Shown: piece by piece, positions 1-10,195 of the stretch
Numbering within the stretch: the stretch's first letter is position 1
Layout: each line of letters starts with the position of its first letter
Assembly: GCF_943734655.1 (NCBI RefSeq)
Contig: NC_071354.1
Location: 69,399,544-69,463,543, forward strand
Reading direction: 5' to 3'
Source of the DNA: Sabethes cyaneus
Lineage: Eukaryota > Arthropoda > Insecta > Diptera > Culicidae
DNA: 64,000 nt
Notes under the pieces: generated by a model
Seen by the model: only the letters and a program-made list of their open reading frames with translations
Told to the model about the DNA's origin: nothing
Databases searched by the model: none
Program-made: the position numbers and the translations under genes

Positions 1-280
1 ATATACGAAAAAAGACAAAGACGAAGGAAAATTTTTTTGAACGATTTTCGAAAATTCCATTGTTCGAATTTCCATTTCTGTTTCGTGCTAGAAGCGTTAA
101 TTCAACTCGGAGACTCATTTTTCGAGTTTTTCAGACTGTAGAGCTCACAGACAATTGATTTTATAAAAAGAAATTTGACTCATATCCTACAAATTATTTT
201 TTTGCCCCCCGATTTTTCAAGTCAATTTCCAAGGGGGGCAAAGTGACAAAAACTTTAAATATGATTTGCAATGGCCTAAC

Positions 281-515
281 TTATATTAGGCTTACCTATT
301 AGCAAGGCCGTGTGGCTCCGCCGTCTGCCCAAAACCGCGGTTTTGAGATCAGGTAGCCGCGAACCACCCAGCATCGCACCTCCTAGCTTGGCTACTCGAC
401 AGAGCATTACCAGATATGGCCACGTGGAGGCGCTAGGTAGGGGCTTTAAGGGGCTACATGGGTCTTTGTAGTAATAAACGAACCACTAAAATTGTTGTTG
501 TTGTTATTAGTTTAT
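281..515 (+). mobile_element. Possible LINE 3' end with TTG-repeat tail
   Basis: A GC-richer block with no open frame ends in a short TTG-type microsatellite (about 490-507) and then returns to AT-rich spacer. That layout is typical of the 3' UTR of a non-LTR retrotransposon whose tail is a short tandem repeat. No coding remnant lies upstream (1-280 is AT-rich with nothing recognised), so the family is unknown and a SINE is equally possible. Confidence 0.3.
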
Positions 516-609
516 TAGGACTTTTTAAACCCAAGGCATTCATTCGCGTCCTTACCCCTAAAATTAGTAGAAACTATTTAATATCTATCTTTATAAAAAA
601 GTGAGCGTG

Positions 610-1105
610 AGTATGTTTGTATGTTCCACCATAACTCCAGAACGACTCGACCAATCTCCACCAAACTAGGCACATATGCTCCTCGATATAAGAGAATCAG
701 CACTGGGGGGGGGGGAGTGTGGTGTTCGTTACAGGGGGGGGGAGGTCATAAGTCCGAAATGTCTGGACACTTCTGCACCAAACTTGGTATACATGTTCCT
801 TGACATAAGGAAATCAGTACTAAAGGGGTTGACAAAAGAGGGGGTGTTCATAACAGGAGGGAGGTCCTAACTCCGAAACGCCTGGACACTTCTTCATCAA
901 ACTTGGCACATATGTTCTTTGATATAAAGGACTCAGAACTTAAGGGGTTGACAAAAGGCGGGGGGTTCATAACAGGGGGAAGGCCCTAACTGCGAAACGC
1001 CTAGATGGTTCTTCATCAAACTTGGCACATATGTTTCTTGACATTAAGGAATCAGAATTGAAGGGATTGACAAAAGGGGGGGGGGGGGCTAACAAGGGGC
1101 TAAGT
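610..1105. repeat. 119-bp minisatellite, about 4 units, with G-runs
   Basis: Successive units begin near 625, 744, 863 and 982, a period of 119 bp. Each carries a conserved CACATATG-like core and a run of 7-12 G followed by a short T/A patch. Units diverge by roughly 10-25%. Short open frames across it are products of the repeat and not genes. It is preceded by a TATCTATC/TATAAA motif that often begins such insect repeats. Confidence 0.8.
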
Positions 1106-1139
1106 AAAAGGGGATACGTTTCTCTTGCATTTAAACCGA

Positions 1140-1390
1140 TTGCAGTTATGCAAATAACTTTGAAAAAAGAGGGGGTTCCACCGAAGAGGAATATATAATA
1201 AAAATCAGGGGGGTTGTGCACAAGACATGACCGCATAGGTAACGTAGGACCACGTAAGTCTCTTTGTAGCGATCGTAGGACGTATCCATGTATGTAATAA
1301 TACGATTCTTCATGTATACAAGCTACATACGTAACGTTTATCAAAGTAGTAACATTGTGTACATTCAATCCTCAACCGATTTTGGAGTTA
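1140..1390 (-). repeat. Dispersed repeat copy 1 (partner at 39.64-39.85 kb)
   Basis: Read on the minus strand this matches 39640-39845. Shared landmarks are the ACAAGACATGACCGCATAG-like block, a GTAGGACCACGTAAG palindrome variant (1241-1260), CTACAAAGAGACT and an ATACATG-rich stretch. It has no coding capacity. It probably belongs to a non-autonomous element family; the terminal sequences are not clear enough to classify. Confidence 0.6.
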
Positions 1391-1399
1391 TATCCATGA

Positions 1400-3430
1400 A
1401 TTGATTGAATCTATTTTATTAAAACGAAACCAAGTCACACTAAACCAAACAGTAAATAAATTTTTATGACCTGTTTCTACGTTGAATAGTGCTTTTCCTC
1501 TAGTAATCGGTAGGCGGTACGCGTGAGTTTTCAAAAAGTTGAAACTTTTGTTGTCACGGCAGCGAGACGAATGCTCCAGCTCCAACACGCTCAGCATACT
1601 TTCGTTTCCTTAGCAGCCGATAAACATGACAAACTGATGACGATGTGCACCGTAAGGCAAACAATGTTCCAAATATAGTGAACTCTCGGATAAGCTAATC
1701 GATTGGGGAATGGGTCGATTAACTTTTCCGAAATATTAAGGGGGCATAGCACTTTTTACACCATATTTTTTGGTTTATTCCAAATATTTTTTTCTCGATA
1801 ACGCGAAAAGCGAATCGATTCGGGTTTTTTGCATTCTAAACATTGCACTTTATACTAATATTTACAATTTTGTTTGCATATGTGAACTTCTTCCCCTCTC
1901 CCCTACGGCTCCTTGAACATGATCATTCGAAAAAAACATGATTTGCGGTACCATGGATTGGAGCTGGTGGGCTTATCCGAATTGAAAAATTCCAAAACGT
2001 CATGAAAGTATATTAAATTATCTCGTGTTTGACCCATCCTTTTTTCAAAATTCGAACGCATTACAAAATGGCGGACATTCAAACATAAAAGTAAGGTTTT
2101 TAGTCGAAAAAATTGATTTTAAACATTACTAAAAAATACAAAAATTGTAATATCAAAAAAAGGATGGGTCAAACACTAGATAATTTTGTTGGATTTGAAA
2201 CGAAAAAAGAATCATGAGAATTGCTTGAGTCGTTCTTGAGATATTTATGGTACCGACTTTCAAAACCTGGTTTCGAGAAAAACGACGTTGAAGTTTTTAT
2301 TCGCGGTGTAATCGCTCCAGACATGCGCGGTACAAATAGCTGTAACTTTGCCAATTTTTGGAATTCATCGAAATAACTTGAAACACATATGGTCAAAATG
2401 TTAATGTTTCGAAATAATCAATAAAAAAAATTTCGATTTTTTTAAATTGAAAAAGTACTATTAACTTTTCTGAGTAGTCCTAAGAGTAATTGAAAATGGT
2501 AAATACATAAGCGAAAAATATATTCTCGGATAGAGAATACACATTTGCAAGTATCTGGAAGTTGTAACGTAAGGAAATATGTAGCAAGATCTTTATGAAA
2601 TAATACTTCGTTCCTTTCAGTAAATTTAAAATAGTCGGTTGTACTAGTTTACCTTTGATTTTTCGTAGTCTACGATAGCGTTTTGATAATGTGCCCATTT
2701 TTTGTTCCCTACTGTTCCTTCTTTTGCATTTGAAATTCAATTTGAGTTTGCGCTTTTCCAGTTTGTTCTCAAAAATCCTGAAGCAATGTGCCCGTATTGA
2801 ATTATTGCTACAACTGTCAGGTACAAGAGTTTAATTTAATCCCAGTTATGATGAGACTCTGTATGAAGTTGTGAAAAGGCGCTAATGAACCGAAAAATGA
2901 GAAATAAAGATAGAAGGAAAACACATCTGTATGAATGAACGCTTTGGTTAACAAATAAATTCAAACTCTCAGAAGAGGTAAGCCAAAATTAAATTTCTAG
3001 AGCGTTGCATGACAGCGTTTCAGAGCATTAACTTTTCCGAGAGTCCACTGTACAACCTTTAAAATTATACCACGAATGTGACTCGAAAGCTGCCTGTCCG
3101 ATGTGCCGCCAGCGAAAGCCGCTGGCCGACTGACGATGCGCAGTAAAAGGCATAGCAGCCAAAACCATATCGTTCACTGGCGGATGAGTCGATGGATTCT
3201 TTGGTTTGTTGGCGTCTCGCTTGGTGAATTTGGATGTCTTCGTTGCCTTATCCGAGGAAGCAGCAACAGCTGAAGCTCAACAATTTTCGATCGGATTCTA
3301 TAGAGCGTAAATTAAATACAATCATAAGGAAGTTTAACCCATTGCTTATATCGTATATATTTCTGTCATCCGTGCTAGGGACGCACTGACGTGGGAAGGC
3401 AAAAAGATGAAAATAATTCAATTTTCCAAT
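1400..3430. other. Unassigned AT-rich spacer
   Basis: No recognisable protein, RNA or transposon domain was found on either strand. The short open frames present have no domain-like composition. One local inverted repeat is listed separately at 2027-2190. Confidence 0.5.
2027..2190. repeat. Short inverted repeat, possible MITE core
   Basis: The segment near 2030-2052 (GTGTTTGACCCATCC) recurs inverted near 2158-2180 (GGATGGGTCAAACAC), with matching AT-rich flanks extending each arm to about 28 bp around a loop of about 105 bp. No target duplication could be fixed, so it is called only as an inverted repeat. Confidence 0.55.
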
Positions 3431-3559
3431 GACGCGCAATGAAAATCAATAGTTTTCTATACTTTCAATATTTTTCAAATCGATTTTCCGATCAATTGGT
3501 GTAAATATCTTGGAAATTTATTGAAAATTGACTGAATTATAAGCCGAAGTGTGAAAACG

Positions 3560-3866
3560 CATTTCCACTTTGATGACGTCATTTTCAACAACCAATCACG
3601 AAGCAAGAATTCTGGTAAAACAAAGGTTCATTATTTTCAAATTTTCAATAGTTCAACATCAAGAACCAATATTTTTTTTCATTTGGGCCAATTTGTAGAA
3701 GATTTTCCAATCGATTGGTGTGAGAATGTTGAAAATTGATCGGAAAGGCGCTGAGCTATTAGCGCTCAAAACCTATCATTGGTCGTGACTCCCGCATTTT
3801 TCGATTTTTTGGAATGACACCCTATCTCAAAACTTGCCGTAAGACGTAGTCCTACGTCAACCCCAC
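3560..3866 (-). repeat. Dispersed palindrome-ended repeat, copy A
   Basis: Read on the minus strand this matches 38776-39075 almost throughout. It begins with TGACGTAGGACTACGTC, runs through GGCAAGTTTTGAGATAGGG and a TTTTGAGCGCTAATAGCTC block, and ends in AT-rich sequence containing CCAATCGATTGG-like palindromes. The palindromic end abuts the R1-type LINE remnant at about 3868. It is non-coding. Confidence 0.75.
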
Positions 3867-3867
3867 G

Positions 3868-4740
3868 CACTTCGACATCCGCATCGGTTCGGACCCTCTG
3901 TATACGCCTTCTCGCTCTGTAGCATCTGGAGCGTAGGAGACCGATGATGGTTTCGTTCTACCGCTATACCGAGGGACGACCATTCGTTGCCTGCCTGGTC
4001 CTAGGCATAGTTGTGTCACATGCATATTTTAGGACTTTGGTCAGCTCATTGGCACTCAGGTTGGAGCGGTTGCTCTCTGCACTGAGTACTTCAACGAATA
4101 GGTCGAAGGCTTTCACTTTGTACTTCCGCGCGGTCGACCTCAACCCACGTGATAGTGGGATCCGTCGTTCAATCTTGTACCGTATAGTTTGGTGGTCGAT
4201 ATGCGTGTACTCATGGACACCCTCCGGCCCATGTTGGCTAGCAACATGGCTGCAGAAGGTGATTACGATGGCCGATTGTTGTACCCCCTTGCAAAACGCA
4301 CTGACGGAATCTACGTTTACTAGACTCACGTTCAGCTTGGACAAAGCTACCAGCAAACTTTGTCCCCTAGGGGCAGTGAACCTGCTACTCCACTCGACTA
4401 TCTAGGCATTGAAGTCACTTCTAATGACAGCAGGCTTACGGTCCCTGAGCTTGTCGGTAAGCGTATCTAGCATCCGGTCAAACTGATCCGGTGACCACCT
4501 AGGCAGAGGGTAGCAGCTGCAGATGTAGACGCCATCAACCACAGCAATCACGTACAGTCGGTCGATACTTCCTCTTGGATAGAGTATCTAATTATGACAG
4601 CAATCTCTTGAGCTTTGCCTCATCTAGAAACGCGATGGTTCACCAAAGTCAAACAATTTCTCTGCTTTTGAAAAAGTTCTCACACATTGGTTCGTTATAA
4701 CCGAACGCAATTCGGTGAAACGGGGTTAGCACCAAACACT
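3868..4740 (-). pseudogene. R1-clade-like LINE, endonuclease C-terminus and linker (broken)
   Basis: The best frame runs from 4356 to 3964 on the minus strand (130 codons). Motifs in order are a SVSAFCKG...VITFCS stretch, EYTHIDHQTIRY (the SDH-type active-site histidine region of an APE-like endonuclease, here IDHQ), FVEVLSAE and YACDTTMPR. That order is the signature of the endonuclease end plus pre-RT linker of R1-clade LINE ORF2 proteins, which nick target DNA for target-primed reverse transcription. The upstream part (4360-4700) is frameshifted and the expected GDFN motif is degraded. The 5' and RT parts are missing; the downstream end is cut by the palindrome repeat at 3866. The clade call rests on motif order only. 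Confidence 0.65.
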
Positions 4741-4899
4741 CCCCCGCATACGCAACGCAATGTCATTATGGAACAGCAAGAAAAGCAGTGGTCCCAGATT
4801 GCTGCCTCGAAGAACTCCAGACTTATTGGTAGACACCGATGAAACATTGGTTCCCATTTTTGTTTTGTTAAATTATAGTCACTTTAGTATTGAGCCTAA

Positions 4900-5890
4900 T
4901 CTGTCTAATTCTCATCGATGGCCGATTTTTCTCAAATATCATCAATATGCGTTCCCTGCGGGATGCGGATACACCCTGAATCATTACCTAGTACCAGTAA
5001 CTGTGCGCTCAAACCTACGACAGAATACAAAGTGCTCCCAGATTTTGTTGCGGCGTCTTTCTGCAATAGCAAGAAATTTCGTAGGGCAGTATCACGCGAG
5101 CTTTACGAGAGGCCGTACTGATACGGGTCAAATTTTCTTACTCAGGCAATTTCTCCCGAGTTGTCGGGAGTACAACATACCCACGGGTTATCTTGACGTG
5201 GATTCCAAGGCAGCATACGATACAGTTAAACTTGAAGAGGCTGTTAGTGCATAAGAATGGTTATCCAGACCGACTAACGCGTTGACTCTTTTCGAATTGT
5301 GCTTTGTCCTTTGCACTGTTTGTTTAGCATCGTTATTGGAGGTGTGATCCGACCAGCGAGTATCGAAACGAATGAGACGAACTTCAGCAAACGTGGCCAA
5401 CTCCTTGTCTTTGTAGACGACGGAAAACGGAGGTTGAGAGGGTTGGGTAAAAAATCAATGCGTCGCAAACCAAATATATAGAGGAACCGCTAATAATACA
5501 GCTAAGGAGATTCAACGATACATTTAAGCTGGAATTCGGACCTTTTTTTCACACCACAAGACTTGTGCAGCATTGCTTATGGAAGATAGACGTGTATTTG
5601 TACGAAAGGTGTTGCGGACTATTTTTGGCGGAGTACAAGCAGAAAGCAGAGAATGGCGCAGGAATATGAGCCATGTCGCAAAAATGCACCAGCGACTTTA
5701 GAAAAAGAGGGGCCTTACGTGCTGCGTAGCTCGACCAGATTGCAGATGACTTGCGAATGTCGAGATGCTGAACGAATTGGCGACAAATAGGCCAGGACGA
5801 GTGCAATGGAGAAAAGCTCTTAATATAGCATGTGCAACCCCGGCTCCGTATGGTATGTCTCATTCATTTCTGGTCTCCTATATGATGTTT
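4900..5890 (+). pseudogene. RTE-clade LINE copy a, internally deleted
   Basis: The segment opens with the endonuclease end (IDGRFFSNI..MRSLRDAD then NHYLV, from the SDHYLV motif; about 4913-5000). It jumps to RT with FVGQYHASFTRGRTDTGQIF and FLRQFLPSCREYN, then motif A as LDVDSKAAYDTV (to 5254). Motif C is degraded to FVDD near 5415 where FADD is expected. A C-terminal piece (RKVLRTIFGGVQAES, about 5605-5650) follows in another frame. The endonuclease-RT linker and most of the fingers are deleted, and several frameshifts are present. This is a dead copy of a retrotransposon that encodes an endonuclease-reverse transcriptase. Confidence 0.8.
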
Positions 5891-5894
5891 TTCT

Positions 5895-6172
5895 GGGGCT
5901 GACGTGTACGCAGCCATACGTCAACGGTTTCCACCCACCCACCACCAGGGGGCGAAAAATGGAGCAAAGCTAACATGGATTGCGGGCGGCGATAAAGTGT
6001 CCAGAAAACGATAAGCGAGAGACAGTGGAGGTTTTAGCGCGAAAAGGTCATAGATCGTTGGACAAAAAATAGCTTGAGCCATTACCCTGTCCGAAGTCAA
6101 ACAGTATGGTACTAAAAAACGAAATATAGTCGCACAACTGAGACAGTGAAGACAAAACTAAAATAAAAGTCT
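5895..6172. other. Unassigned spacer before foldback-like element
   Basis: Nothing recognised. The left part may be degraded RTE 3' UTR. Confidence 0.4.
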
Positions 6173-6186
6173 GAGCTGAGTGGACG

Positions 6187-6365
6187 ACACCCCATAAGCC
6201 ATAAATACGATAGCCATACGGACGGTTGCCATACGTACGAATGCCATAAAGACGAATGCCATAATGTATGTTTGCCATAATGTACGGAAGCCATAAAGAC
6301 GAATGCCATAATGTATGTTGGCCATAATGGACGGGAGCCATAATGTACGTTTGCCATAATTCATA
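6187..6365 (-). repeat. 16-bp tandem repeat, left arm
   Basis: About eleven units of about 16 bp, reading ATTATGGCAAACGTAC on the minus strand, with two-base variation at fixed positions. Open frames on the minus strand here encode a repetitive MANVHYGSR-type peptide in all three frames. That is a consequence of the repeat and not a gene. Confidence 0.85.
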
Positions 6366-6581
6366 TATTCGGCTTTTTTGGTATGGTGGCCCAGAGCATT
6401 TCGACCAGTTCAAAGTTTTAAGAACCAGCATGAGCATGTTGCAAGAGATCAGTCAGATTCTACCAAGTAACAAATTTCTGATTTTGAGAACGAATTTAAC
6501 GTTTGCTACTCTGCATTGTTTTTGGTTTTCAATATTACGAAATCATCTCATATCTCTGGCTGTAATATTTATATAATCTGA

Positions 6582-7960
6582 CAGAGGTGGGCATAATTCC
6601 GCTAATCCACTGACAGCTAATTAGCTCAGCTAACATTTTGGTTAGCGTTAAGCGTTTTCGCTAATTTTTATAACCGTTAGCGTTTTTGTTAGCTTCCGCT
6701 AAATTTGTATACCGCTAAATAAACCGCTAACTTTTTTTTGCAGAAGGAAAATTTGTAAGAAATATCGCACAGGCTTCGGTCGAAGGATTCCAAATTCCAA
6801 ACTTTTGTATGTACTTTACCAGCCAAGAGCCGGGGTGGCTCTTGCCGTATCAAGAATTCCTCTCCATTGTACTTCTGGGTCCTAGACTACTCGTTTCCAA
6901 TTTGTAACGCGTCTCGGCACATGCAAGTTGGCTTCAACCTGGTCAAACCATCTAACTCGTTTGGCCCCTCTATTCCTGTTGCCGGTGGAGCTCTTGAAGA
7001 GAACGGATTTTACGTTCGGTATCCTTGCGATGTGGCCGGCCCACCGTAGTCTCCCAACTTTTTCCCAAATAGTGACTACAACTCATACGTCTATGCCACT
7101 CTCCGCTATCCGTTTGTACTCCGCCAAAAATAGTCCGCAACATCTTTCGTTCAAATACGGCAAGTGCACTTCCGTAAACAAAGTTGTTGTCTCAAGTCCG
7201 TAGAGGACTACTTTTGTACACAGACTCAAATAAATCGATATTTAAAAACTTCGAGGCCTCTTACATTCACTGAAAACATCAAGGGAAATTTTTCGATTTT
7301 CTCGGACATCACTCGTTTTATAAATGCATAAGTGCTCGGCCAAATTTCAACGCAATAAATTTTTCACAACAACCAAGGAAAATTATTATCTACAAAATAT
7401 TTTTTTACAAATTTTCTACCTTCTGATTCTGATTCCTTTTATTTTGATTTCATTGTATTTTTACTAAAAACTTGAAATTTTATTACTAGATGCGCCACTA
7501 CTGGTACGGTATAAATAACTTTTTATTAAGCAATCCAGAGAAAATATTAGTTGGAAAGCATTTACATAAATTTTTACAGCAATGGAAAACTCCAATAAAA
7601 AATCGAGGAATCTATGTCATGGAACATGGAAATGTTTTGTACCCTTTTAATGTGATAATATGCTAAGTGATAATGTTCTTTAAACATTTGTCATGAATGC
7701 CTGCAATTCTTTGCACGGAATTATCTCAGGAATTTTTTCTTAGACCTTTGAAACAAAAATTTTCTTTTATTGCTGAAATCAGCGCTTATCAAAGTAATGC
7801 TGATTCTACAGTGCTAATAAATTTAGCTGTTAGCGGTTAGTGTTAGCTTCAGCTAAATTGTTGGTTGATTTAGCGGTTAGCGGTTATCGAAGCTAACGTT
7901 TTGATTTAGCGGATTAGCTGTTAGCGAAGCTAAAATTTCGATTAGCGGTGCCCACCTCTG
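6582..7960. mobile_element. hAT-superfamily element, non-autonomous, 1379 bp
   Basis: The ends are CAGAGGTGGGCA at 6582 and its complement TGCCCACCTCTG ending at 7960, flanked by a perfect 8-bp target duplication TAATCTGA (6574-6581 and 7961-7968). Terminal CAG..CTG and an 8-bp duplication are diagnostic of hAT. Subterminal regions (6600-6745 and 7805-7945) are packed with GCTAA/TTAGC motifs in both orientations, which may be transposase-binding repeats. No transposase frame exists inside. The interior carries an RTE 3' fragment on the minus strand (6850-7210). It sits inside the foldback-like element, so it is the younger insertion. Confidence 0.93.
6850..7210 (-). pseudogene. RTE-clade LINE copy b, C-terminus, inside the hAT element
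   Basis: On the minus strand the sequence reads VGRLRWAGHIARIP, then RVRWFDQVEANL, preceded in other frames by an LYGLETTTLFTE-like stretch and the CCGLFLAEYK counterpart of the usual LRTIFGGVQ. This is the standard C-terminal tail of RTE elements. The 3' half reads through about 70 codons with no stop. It lies wholly within the 8-bp-flanked hAT element, so either it inserted there earlier or it was captured as cargo. Confidence 0.75.
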
Positions 7961-8084
7961 TAATCTGATTAGAGTAAAATGTAGCCTAGGACATTGTCAG
8001 TCGCTTGGTGTCATTAACCCATTGTTTTAAATTTTGCGGCTTGGTTCGGTCTGACTTAACACCGAACAATTTATTCAGTCAAAA

Positions 8085-8112
8085 AAAAAGCGGCTTTGCC
8101 GCTTTTATTTTA
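8085..8112. repeat. Perfect small hairpin AAAAGCGGC-TTT-GCCGCTTTT
   Basis: A 9-bp perfect stem with a TTT loop. The half-site recurs as GCAAAGCCGCTTTTTT at 8414-8429, so the hairpin also forms the outer edge of the larger inverted repeat 8177-8412. It resembles a rolling-circle-element terminal hairpin, but no CTRR end could be assigned. Confidence 0.6.
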
Positions 8113-8176
8113 TAAAGGATATCTCGATGCGAGGACTAGGGAAAACTAACTAGAGGACGGTAAACCTAGGAAAACG

Positions 8177-8412
8177 AATAGACCTAGACAGATGTGATTT
8201 CTGCGGGGGGGCTGCCCCCCCGCAGTGGCCGGCGCTTCCGACGGCGGGTCACCGGCGAACACTCGCCGTTGCCTGCGGCCGGCTCGCCCTGAATCATCTA
8301 GGAAACGTTAAATATATGGATTATGGCAAACGTACATTATGGCTCCCGTCGGAAGTGCCGGCCACTGCGGGGGGACAGCCCCCCGCAGAAATCACATCTG
8401 TCTAAGTCTATT
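8177..8412. repeat. GC-rich inverted repeat with nested hairpins
   Basis: The arms 8177-8245 and 8345-8412 are about 67 bp and nearly perfect complements. Each arm contains its own G7/C7 hairpin (CTGCGGGGGGG..CCCCCCGCAG). The 99-bp spacer includes CGGCTCGCCCTGAATCATC and a stray 16-bp minisatellite unit. The arm sequence GGCGCTTCCGACGGCGGGT recurs at 34728-34750 in the minisatellite-bearing repeat, so the two loci share a family. Confidence 0.8.
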
Positions 8413-8524
8413 CGCAAAGCCGCTTTTTTAATCTGAATCAGTTAGGCCTCTTGCGACTTGGTCGCGCTGGTCCTTTAAGCTTTGAACTGGTCGAAGTGTA
8501 GTTCTGGGTCTCCAAACCAAAAAT

Positions 8525-8703
8525 ATGAATTATGGCAAACGTACATTATGGCTTCCGTCCATTATGGCAAACATACATTATGGCATTCGTCTTTATGGCT
8601 TCCGTCTATTATGGCAAACATACATTATGGCAATCGTCTATATGGCATTCGTACGTATGGCAACCGTCCGTATGGCTATCGTATTTATGGCTCTCGTCCG
8701 GTC
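8525..8703 (+). repeat. 16-bp tandem repeat, right arm
   Basis: Same 16-bp units as the left arm, inverted. Units alternate GGCAAACRTAC, GGCTTCCGTCC and GGCATTCGTCT. It is non-coding despite open frames in all three plus-strand phases. Confidence 0.85.
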
Positions 8704-9224
8704 ACCGAGCTGAGTGTATGAAGCTACGTATCAGAAATTCTTAGTGAAACACCACTACAAATATACAAAGTTTTAAAGGTAGACTAAAAAGACGTGCGAA
8801 AAGAAGCAAACAACATGTATGGCTATCAGAGAATTCTCACGGCATATTCCCGACCATGACCGCTCCAAAACTCGACGCTAAACAAACCATCTCGCTCGTA
8901 GGACCCCTGAGTTTTTTGCGTTTACCTGACGGTTACCAACGTACGAAACTGTACCTGAGTTGTACCGAATTTAGTCCTCACGCCCGCCATTACCACCACA
9001 TCCGTCAATCCTGAAGCTGAAGGAGCGTCCCTGCCAACGATGCTATTGCAGTTACGGCACGTCGTCGCAATCGCGCTTATTGATAGCCCCAGGTACACCC
9101 GCAGTCGGAACGCCAGAAGTAGGCCATCAAGCTTAGTGCCAAAAGTCATCGACCTGACCGCAAACGGATCCCAGTCAGCATCTCCGCCGGAAGTGAAACC
9201 AGCCACATAGCCAGGGGGTGCCTG

Positions 9225-10195
9225 GGGGCCTTGACCAAAGCCACCTGGAAACCACCTGACCAACGAAATTCGAACCAAATTGTCCATATTCTCATCGAGA
9301 GCCGGTTTTTCTCGAACATCACCAACGTACGCTCCCTACGGGGTGCGGATATCCACTCGGACCATTACCTAGTAGCAGTATACATGCGCACAAAACTATC
9401 GACGGTTTATACCTCGCGATAAAGCCACCCTCCTCGGTTAAATATTCGGCAGCTGAACAACCCTACCCGCCAGTAGCCGAAAACTACACGCGCGTACTGG
9501 ATGTAACTCTGCCTTTTTCTGTGGAGCTAGATGCTTCGACCCTCGAAAACGGATGGAGTAGGATACGCTCGGCCGTCAATGAGGCCGCAACCGCTGTGCT
9601 AGGAGTGACAATGATTAGTTTGATGGGCAATGCCAACAAGCGATAGAGTGGAAAAAAGAGCTTGGAAAAATTGTGTAAGCATATCCACGAGAGAGAATTT
9701 GGCCAAGTATTGACGAGCGCGGAATGAGTTGACTACGGTCCTGAGAAGGAAAAAGCGCCAGAGGGAGGACAGAGATCGTGAGGATTTGGAACAACTATTC
9801 CGGGCTAATGACACGCGGAAGATTTACGAGAAAGTGAACCAAACTCATAAGGGCTACACACTAAACCTGACATGTGTAGGGACGAGGGAAAGTATCTAAT
9901 CACAAACGAGCGCGAGGTGGTCGACAGGTGGAAGCAATATTTCGATGAGCACCTCAACGGCGATATAGCAATAGGAGAAGCGAACGCAACAGAAGTTAAC
10001 CTCGGAGTGCCTACAAACGACAACTGCGTGCCGGCTCCCGATCTCGAAGAGATTCGGCGAGAAATCTGTCAGCTGAAGAATAGGACTACCGGTCTGATTA
10101 GCGGCGTATGCTCCTTGATCGAAGCCTCTAGCGGAGGGAAAAGCAGGCTCGATGCAAGAGTACCAGAAACTATGCAGTCTTTAGAAATGCTGTAA
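9225..10195 (+). pseudogene. RTE-clade LINE copy c: endonuclease end and linker
   Basis: 9231-9422 encodes TKATWKPPDQRNSNQIVHIL, RFFSNITNVRSLRGAD and HSDHYLVAVYMR, the C-terminal part of an APE-like endonuclease with the SDH active-site motif preserved. The linker continues with frameshifts (EELEQLFRAN-like at about 9780-9830) into 9872-10195 (TNEREVVDRWKQYFDEHLNG and EEIRREICQLKN). The RT domain is absent. Weak traces of more N-terminal endonuclease sequence may occur at 8925-9225. A shadow frame of 121 codons on the minus strand at 8922-9287 is not supported. Copy d (10640-11095) could be the 3' end of the same insertion. Confidence 0.82.

Larger units (their letters stand above)
6173..8716. 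mobile_element. Foldback-like element with 16-bp-repeat arms
   Basis: Two inverted arms, about 6187-6415 and 8478-8702, are nearly 90% alike by eye. Each holds about eleven tandem units of about 16 bp (consensus ATTATGGCAAACGTAC). The direct repeat GAGCTGAGTG at 6173-6182 and 8707-8716 brackets the pair and is a candidate 10-bp target duplication. Long terminal inverted repeats built of short tandem units plus a 9-10 bp duplication are the Drosophila Foldback pattern. The interior contains a later hAT insertion (6582-7960), a GC-rich inverted repeat (8177-8412) and a stray 16-bp-type unit (about 8320-8345). No transposase was found. The outermost 5-20 bp of the arms do not match well, so the exact ends are uncertain. 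Confidence 0.6.

Noticed and set aside
8085..8112. Rho-independent terminator
   Set aside because: The hairpin and T-run resemble one, but the context is eukaryotic repeat DNA and the hairpin is part of a larger inverted repeat.
6187..8703. CRISPR-like array
   Set aside because: Units are contiguous 16-mers with no unique spacers, in a eukaryotic repeat context.
6048..8744. Overlapping open frames encoding MANVHYGSR-like repetitive peptides
   Set aside because: They occur in all phases of a 16-bp tandem repeat in inverted arms. The repeat lacks the stop words, so open frames arise automatically.
8922..9287. 121-codon minus-strand frame
   Set aside because: It overlaps an RTE endonuclease on the plus strand and has no recognisable motif.
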